A stretch of DNA of 64,000 nt from RH-AL1 sp965277735 (GTDB lineage Bacteria > Pseudomonadota > Alphaproteobacteria > Rhizobiales > Beijerinckiaceae), in assembly GCA_965277735.1 (NCBI GenBank), contig CBDIDO010000001.1, positions 496,001 to 560,000 of the forward strand. The letters are read 5' to 3'. The notes beneath the pieces were generated by a model. That model saw only the letters and a program-made list of their open reading frames with translations. It was not told the origin of the DNA and did not search any database. Shown here one piece after another: positions 59,068-64,000 of the stretch. Positions within the stretch are counted from its first letter, which is position 1. Each line of letters opens with the position of its first letter. A program made the translations under genes and the position numbers.

Positions 59068-61056
59068 ATGACCACGACCGATGCTTCGACCCCTGAGTAT
59101 CCGCCGCCGGGCGAGGCCTCGAACGCGACGCATGCCGCGATCCTGAGCCAGCTCGCCGAGGGCGTCATCGTCACCGGCCCGGACGGACGCATCACGCTCG
59201 TCAACGGGGCCGCGGCCGCGATCCACGGCGTCGCGCGGCTCGATGTCGAGCCCGACCGATACAGCGACACCTACCACCTCTACACCGAGGAAGGCGCGCC
59301 CTACGCGCCGCTCGACCTGCCGCTGGCCCGCGCCGTCCGTGGTGAGACGGTCCGCGACGAGCGCTGGCGCATCGTGCGGCCGGACGGCCAGCAGGTGCTC
59401 GCGATCGGCAGCGCCCAGCCGCTGCGCGACGCGAGCGGCACCCAGATCGGCGCCGTGCTCACGGTCCGCGACGACACCGGGCGCGACGCGGCCGAGCGCT
59501 CTTTGCGCGACCTCAACGCCACGCTCGCCGAGCGCATCGTCGCGCGGACCCGCGAGGCGGAGGGCGCGCGCGAGCTGGCCGAAGCCGCGAGCCTGGCGAA
59601 ATCCGAGTTCCTCGCCGCGATGAGCCACGAGATCAGGACGCCGCTCAACGGCATCCTCGGCTACGCCGACCTGCTGCTCGACGAGAACGCGGTGCCGGTC
59701 GGCGCGCGCCTGTCGATCGAGCGCATCCGCTCGGCCGGCGCGGCGTTGCTGACGATCGTCAACGACATCCTCGACTTCTCGAAGGTCGAGGCCGGCCAGA
59801 TTGAGCTCGTCACCGAGCCCTTCGCGCCGGATTCGCTCGCCGACGAGGCGGTCGCGATCGTGCGCGCCAATGCCGAGCGCAAGAACCTGCACCTGACGAT
59901 CGACGTCCATCCGGCGCTGCCGGCCCGGGTGATCGGCGATCGCGACAGGTTGCGGCAGGTCTTGCTCAACCTGCTCAACAACGCGATCAAGTTCACCCAT
60001 ATCGGCGGCGTCAGGCTCTCGATCGCCATCGTGAAGGCCGAGCTCGGGCGAGTGCGGCTGCGCTTCGAGGTGCGCGACACCGGTATCGGCATCGCGGCGG
60101 CCAAGCAGCATCTGCTCTTCGAGCGGTTCAGCCAGGTCGACCGGACGATCCAGCGCGAGTTCGGTGGCACCGGCCTCGGCCTGGCGATCTGCAAGCGCCT
60201 GATCGACGTGATGGATGGCACGATCGGCGTGGACAGCGAACTCGACAGCGGCTCGACCTTCTGGTTCGAGGTCGCCCTGCCGGTCGCCGCCGCGGCGCCG
60301 TTCGCTCCGGTCGTGCCGCCACAGGCCGCACCCGTCACGCCGCGCACCATCCTCGTGGTCGAGGACGTGCCCCTGAACCAGGAACTCGCCCGCGCCGTGC
60401 TCGAACGCGCCGGCCATCGGGTCGACATCGTCCCGGGTGGCGCAGAGGCGGTCGCGGCCGTCCAGGCAACGCCCTACGATCTCGTGCTGATGGACATCCA
60501 GATGCCGGAGATCGACGGCATCACCGCGACGCGGCTCATCCGCGCGCTCGAGCATCCCGCCGCCAAGGTGCCGATCGTCGCGATGACCGCGAATGTCCTG
60601 CCGCACCAGGTCGCGACCTTCGCCGAGGCCGGCATGGAGGATTACATCGGCAAGCCGTTCAAGCGGGAGGCGCTTTTCGCGCTGATCGAGCGCTGGGCCG
60701 CGAGCAATTCCGCCGCCCCCGCCCCCGCGGGGGAGGGCCTCGACCGCGAGACCTTCGACGGTCTGGCGGACGCGGTCGGTCCCGAGGTCATCGACCGCAT
60801 GCTCGCCGGCCTCGCCAACGAGCTGCGAAACCGGCTCGGCGCCGACGGCAGCGTCCTCGAGCGCGAAAAAGTGGCCTTCGACGCGCACGCCCTGGTCTCG
60901 GGCCTCGGCTCGCTCGGCTTCGACGCGATCGCCGCGCAATGCCGCGTCGTCGAGACCGCCTGCAAGACGGGCAGCGCCTACCAGGACGAGCTCGCGAAGC
61001 TGCGCGAGATGCGGCGCGGGACGCTGGAGCTGATCGCTTCGCTGCGCGCGGCGTAA
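59068..61056 (+). CDS. Hybrid sensor histidine kinase with PAS, receiver and HPt domains
   Basis: The protein has 662 residues from ATG 59068. In order: a PAS domain (about 25-140, LAEGVIVTGPDGRITLVNGA), HisKA with phospho-His187 (MSHEIRTPLNGILGYADLL), the ATPase with NAIKFTH, DTGIGI and GGTGLGLAICKRL, a receiver with Asp476 (YDLVLMDIQMPEIDG), and a C-terminal HPt-like helix bundle with His607 (AHALVSGLGSLGF). No transmembrane segment is present, so it senses a cytoplasmic signal through PAS. No partner response regulator lies nearby. The HPt motif lacks the usual Lys-Gly after the His. Confidence 0.92.
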   Translation: MTTTDASTPEYPPPGEASNATHAAILSQLAEGVIVTGPDGRITLVNGAAAAIHGVARLDVEPDRYSDTYHLYTEEGAPYAPLDLPLARAVRGETVRDERWRIVRPDGQQVLAIGSAQPLRDASGTQIGAVLTVRDDTGRDAAERSLRDLNATLAERIVARTREAEGARELAEAASLAKSEFLAAMSHEIRTPLNGILGYADLLLDENAVPVGARLSIERIRSAGAALLTIVNDILDFSKVEAGQIELVTEPFAPDSLADEAVAIVRANAERKNLHLTIDVHPALPARVIGDRDRLRQVLLNLLNNAIKFTHIGGVRLSIAIVKAELGRVRLRFEVRDTGIGIAAAKQHLLFERFSQVDRTIQREFGGTGLGLAICKRLIDVMDGTIGVDSELDSGSTFWFEVALPVAAAAPFAPVVPPQAAPVTPRTILVVEDVPLNQELARAVLERAGHRVDIVPGGAEAVAAVQATPYDLVLMDIQMPEIDGITATRLIRALEHPAAKVPIVAMTANVLPHQVATFAEAGMEDYIGKPFKREALFALIERWAASNSAAPAPAGEGLDRETFDGLADAVGPEVIDRMLAGLANELRNRLGADGSVLEREKVAFDAHALVSGLGSLGFDAIAAQCRVVETACKTGSAYQDELAKLREMRRGTLELIASLRAA

Positions 61057-61131
61057 GCCGGGCACCCTCAACCTGGCATTGACACCCGCGCGTGCAGCGA
61101 CGAAACCCGTCGCCACGCCGCAGGACCCGCT

Positions 61132-61988
<857 letters not shown>

Positions 61989-61992
<4 letters not shown>

Positions 61993-62459
61993 TCGCGCTC
62001 AGCGGCGAGCGCGCCCGCTTCCTCTTCCGCGAGGATTTCGGCGTGATCGACGCGGCGACCTGGCGGTTCCACGCGGGCTGGCTCGTCCTCCTGCTGCTCG
62101 CGCTGACGGCGCTGCTCGTGCCGCTCGAGCCCTACATGCGGCACGATCTCGCCAAGCAGCCGTTCTTCGCGCCGCTGACGATCATCGCCTACACCTACGT
62201 GATCTCTTACTCGTTCGCCGTGCTCGCGATCGCGATCTCCTACACGATGCTCTCCATCAAGCGGCTGCGCGATCGCAGCAAGCCGACGGCGCTCGCCGGC
62301 CTCGTGCCGTTCCTCGTCCTGCTCGCCGGCTCGCTGCATTTCCTGCAGCCGATCGCGGCCGACGCGGTCTCGATCTGGTACGTCGTGATCCTCGACGCGA
62401 TGCTCGTCGTCGCGATCGTCGCGACCATCGTCGAGCTGGGCTTCCGGCCCTCGGCCTGA
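61989..62459 (+). CDS. DUF805-like membrane protein
   Basis: The protein has 156 residues. Its ATG overlaps the dapD stop (ATGA). Four hydrophobic helices are visible (WLVLLLLALTALLVPL, YVISYSFAVLAIAISYTML, LAGLVPFLVLLAGSL, VVILDAMLVVAIVATIVEL). The basic loop after the second helix (SIKRLRDRSKPTA) resembles the R-x-HD-R loop of DUF805. Its role is unknown; it is translationally coupled to dapD. Confidence 0.7.
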
Positions 62460-62467
62460 GCCGCACG

Positions 62468-63466
62468 ATGGTCGCGATCCGCTCCAGCGATGCCGACCGG
62501 ATCATCAACAACCCGCCGGCGGGCGTCTTCCTCTACCTTGTCTTCGGCCCCGACGCCGGACTCGTCGCCGAGCGCGCACGGACGATCCTGTCGCGGGCCG
62601 TGGACGATCCGAAGGACGGCTTCCAGCTCATGCGCCTCGAGGGCGACGAGGTCGCCTCCGACCCGCTCCGCCTCGCCGACGAGGCCAATGCCGTGCCGAT
62701 GTTCGGCGGCCGCAAGGCGATCGGCGTCGAGGCGTCGGCGAAGTCGCTGCTGCCGGCGCTCGAGCCGCTGCTGCGGGCGCCGCCGCGCGATTGCGTGGTC
62801 GTCGTCGAGGCCGGCGCGCTGAAGCGCGACCACCAGCTGCGCAAGCTCTGCGAGGGCGCCAAGGCCGCGGCCGCCATCGAGTGCTACCCGGATGGGCCGC
62901 GCGAGATCGCGCAGCTCATCGACTCCGAGCTCGCCGCCGCCGGCCTCACGATCGAGCCCGACGCCAAGGAGCTGCTGCTGTCGCTGCTCGGCCAGGACCG
63001 GCTGACGACGCGCTCCGAGCTCGACAAGCTGGCGACCTACGCGCACGGGGCAGCCCGCGTCGGCGTCGCCGATATCGAGGCGGTGGTCGCGGACGCCTCG
63101 GCGCTGGTGCTCGACCACGCCGTCGACGGCGCGTTCGGCGGCGACGTCGTCGCCGTCGAGACGACGACCGAGCGCCTGTTCGCGGAAAACGGAGATGTGA
63201 ACCAGCTGCTCGGCGCCGCGCTTCGCCATGCGAGCGCGCTGCATCGCGCCGCCTCCGGTGGCGGCGACGGCGCCTTCTACGGACCCCGCAAGTCTGCGGC
63301 GCAGGCGCAATTGCGGCGCTGGAGCGAGCCGCGCCTCGGCCGCGCCGTGGCCATTCTCGGCGAGGCGGTCGGCCGCGCCCGCCGCGAGCCGCGCCTCGCG
63401 CAGGCGATCGCCGTGCGCGCGCTGTGGACCGTCGCCCTTGCGGCGCGCAGCGGGGAGCGTACTTAG
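62468..63466 (+). CDS. holA: DNA polymerase III delta subunit
   Basis: The protein has 332 residues. Features are VFLYLVFGPDAGLVAERART at the start, DCVVVVEAGALKRDHQLRKL, and LLSLLGQDRLTTRSELDKLA, the AAA+-like clamp-loader delta layout. It opens the beta clamp for loading on DNA. It lies nine bases after the DUF805-like gene on the same strand. Confidence 0.9.
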   Translation: MVAIRSSDADRIINNPPAGVFLYLVFGPDAGLVAERARTILSRAVDDPKDGFQLMRLEGDEVASDPLRLADEANAVPMFGGRKAIGVEASAKSLLPALEPLLRAPPRDCVVVVEAGALKRDHQLRKLCEGAKAAAAIECYPDGPREIAQLIDSELAAAGLTIEPDAKELLLSLLGQDRLTTRSELDKLATYAHGAARVGVADIEAVVADASALVLDHAVDGAFGGDVVAVETTTERLFAENGDVNQLLGAALRHASALHRAASGGGDGAFYGPRKSAAQAQLRRWSEPRLGRAVAILGEAVGRARREPRLAQAIAVRALWTVALAARSGERT

Positions 63467-63497
63467 GGAGAGGTGCTGCTCGGGGGCGAGAGGGCCG

Positions 63498-64000
63498 ATG
63501 ATGGATCGCCGTACGAGCCTGCGTCTCCTCGGTGCCGCCGCTGGCGCGGCCGCGCTCGGCGCGAAACCCGCCGCCGCCGCCCGCTCGTCGTTTCTCGAAG
63601 GGATGGGGTTTCCCTACGCGGCGTTCGACGCGCTCCCAGCCAAGAAGCTGCAGATCGCCGACGACGCGCATGCGGTCGTCGCCTTCGCGCCGGGCAGCCT
63701 GACGCTGACGAAGCCGGAGGTCTACGCCTGGGTCCGCCGCGCGGGGACGGCGGTCGGCACCTATTACGGGCATTTCCCGTGTCGCTCGGTCCGCGTGCTC
63801 GTCGTGCCGGTCGACGGCTGGGGCGTGCAGGGCGGCACCACCTGGGGCTACGAGGGCTGCGCGATCCGCATGCTCGTCGGCTCCGACGCCGATGCCTCCG
63901 CGCTCGAGCGCGACTGGATGATGACGCACGAGTTCGTCCACACCGCGCTGCCCGACATGGCCTACCAGTACAACTGGCTGTCCGAGGGCCTCGCCGTCTA
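63498..64000 (+). CDS. Tat-exported zinc-metallopeptidase-like protein, 3' end outside the window
   Basis: The gene begins at ATG 63498 or 63501 and is open to the window end (about 167 codons). Residues 3-28 form a twin-arginine-type signal (DRRTSLRLLGAAAGAAALGA). The domain has an HExxH zinc motif (MMTHEFVHTALPDM) and a downstream third-ligand segment (YNWLSEGLAVY), the gluzincin pattern. It is probably a periplasmic peptidase; its substrate is unknown. Confidence 0.75.
   Translation, partial: MMDRRTSLRLLGAAAGAAALGAKPAAAARSSFLEGMGFPYAAFDALPAKKLQIADDAHAVVAFAPGSLTLTKPEVYAWVRRAGTAVGTYYGHFPCRSVRVLVVPVDGWGVQGGTTWGYEGCAIRMLVGSDADASALERDWMMTHEFVHTALPDMAYQYNWLSEGLAV

Overview
The window looks like a chromosomal piece of a GC-rich alphaproteobacterium, most probably of the order Hyphomicrobiales (Rhizobiales). 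The evidence is the sppA-ihfB-lapA-trpF block, the alphaproteobacterial SUV3-like helicase, an SH3 protein divergent from a glycerate-dehydrogenase-type gene, glnK-amtB, and a hemE/ppsR intergenic region with two perfect CtrA-type sites. The genus cannot be fixed from the sequence alone.

Positions 1 to about 17.7 kb form an accessory region ending at a tRNA-Thr(GGT) gene (17725-17799, minus strand). It is visibly more AT-rich than the rest, full of small orphan genes and broken genes, and carries phage debris: a frameshifted terminase small subunit, a truncated SleB-type hydrolase, a secreted HNH-type nuclease, and a helicase in two decayed copies. Within it are apparently functional cargo genes. 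The main one is a complete acyl-homoserine-lactone quorum-sensing pair (LuxR 3857-4594, LuxI 4671-5336) followed 11 bp later by a phytanoyl-CoA-dioxygenase-family gene that has a single-base frameshift near its end. Other cargo is a MerR regulator plus a MerR-like mini-protein, a CopG-type regulator with a PHB-depolymerase-type esterase, a dienelactone hydrolase, an extra PII protein and a frameshifted Nramp transporter. No integrase or transposase was recognised.

From 17.8 kb on the DNA is gene-dense, high-GC and core-like. 17.9-24 kb: LMW phosphatase, fructosamine kinase, PtsP (EI-Ntr), and glnK-amtB behind a candidate sigma-54 promoter, together a nitrogen-signalling group. 24-33 kb: FtsK, LolA-like, TrmJ, TrpF, LapA, IHF-beta, SppA, RsmI and an LppC-like lipoprotein. 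33-40 kb: two frameshifted small genes, a 1126-aa SUV3-like helicase, SMP-30 lactonase, RlmN. 40-43 kb: a cyanide-insensitive-type bd oxidase (cydA, cydB with one frameshift, and a 44-aa DUF2474 subunit). 43-50 kb: an envelope repeat protein, ThiE-like, Sel1, ClC, rplU-rpmA, GNAT, DapE.

50.3-54.2 kb is the replication-origin neighbourhood. hemE and ppsR are divergent around a 374-bp non-coding region with an AT-rich stretch, DnaA-box-like sites and two TTAA-N7-TTAA sites, followed by maf and aroE. This is the same arrangement as the Caulobacter oriC (hemE / RP001-DUF299), so 51412-51785 is proposed as oriC. 54-64 kb continues with housekeeping genes (XthA, a PAS/histidine-kinase/receiver/HPt protein, DapD, HolA) and ends inside a Tat-exported zinc-peptidase-like gene.
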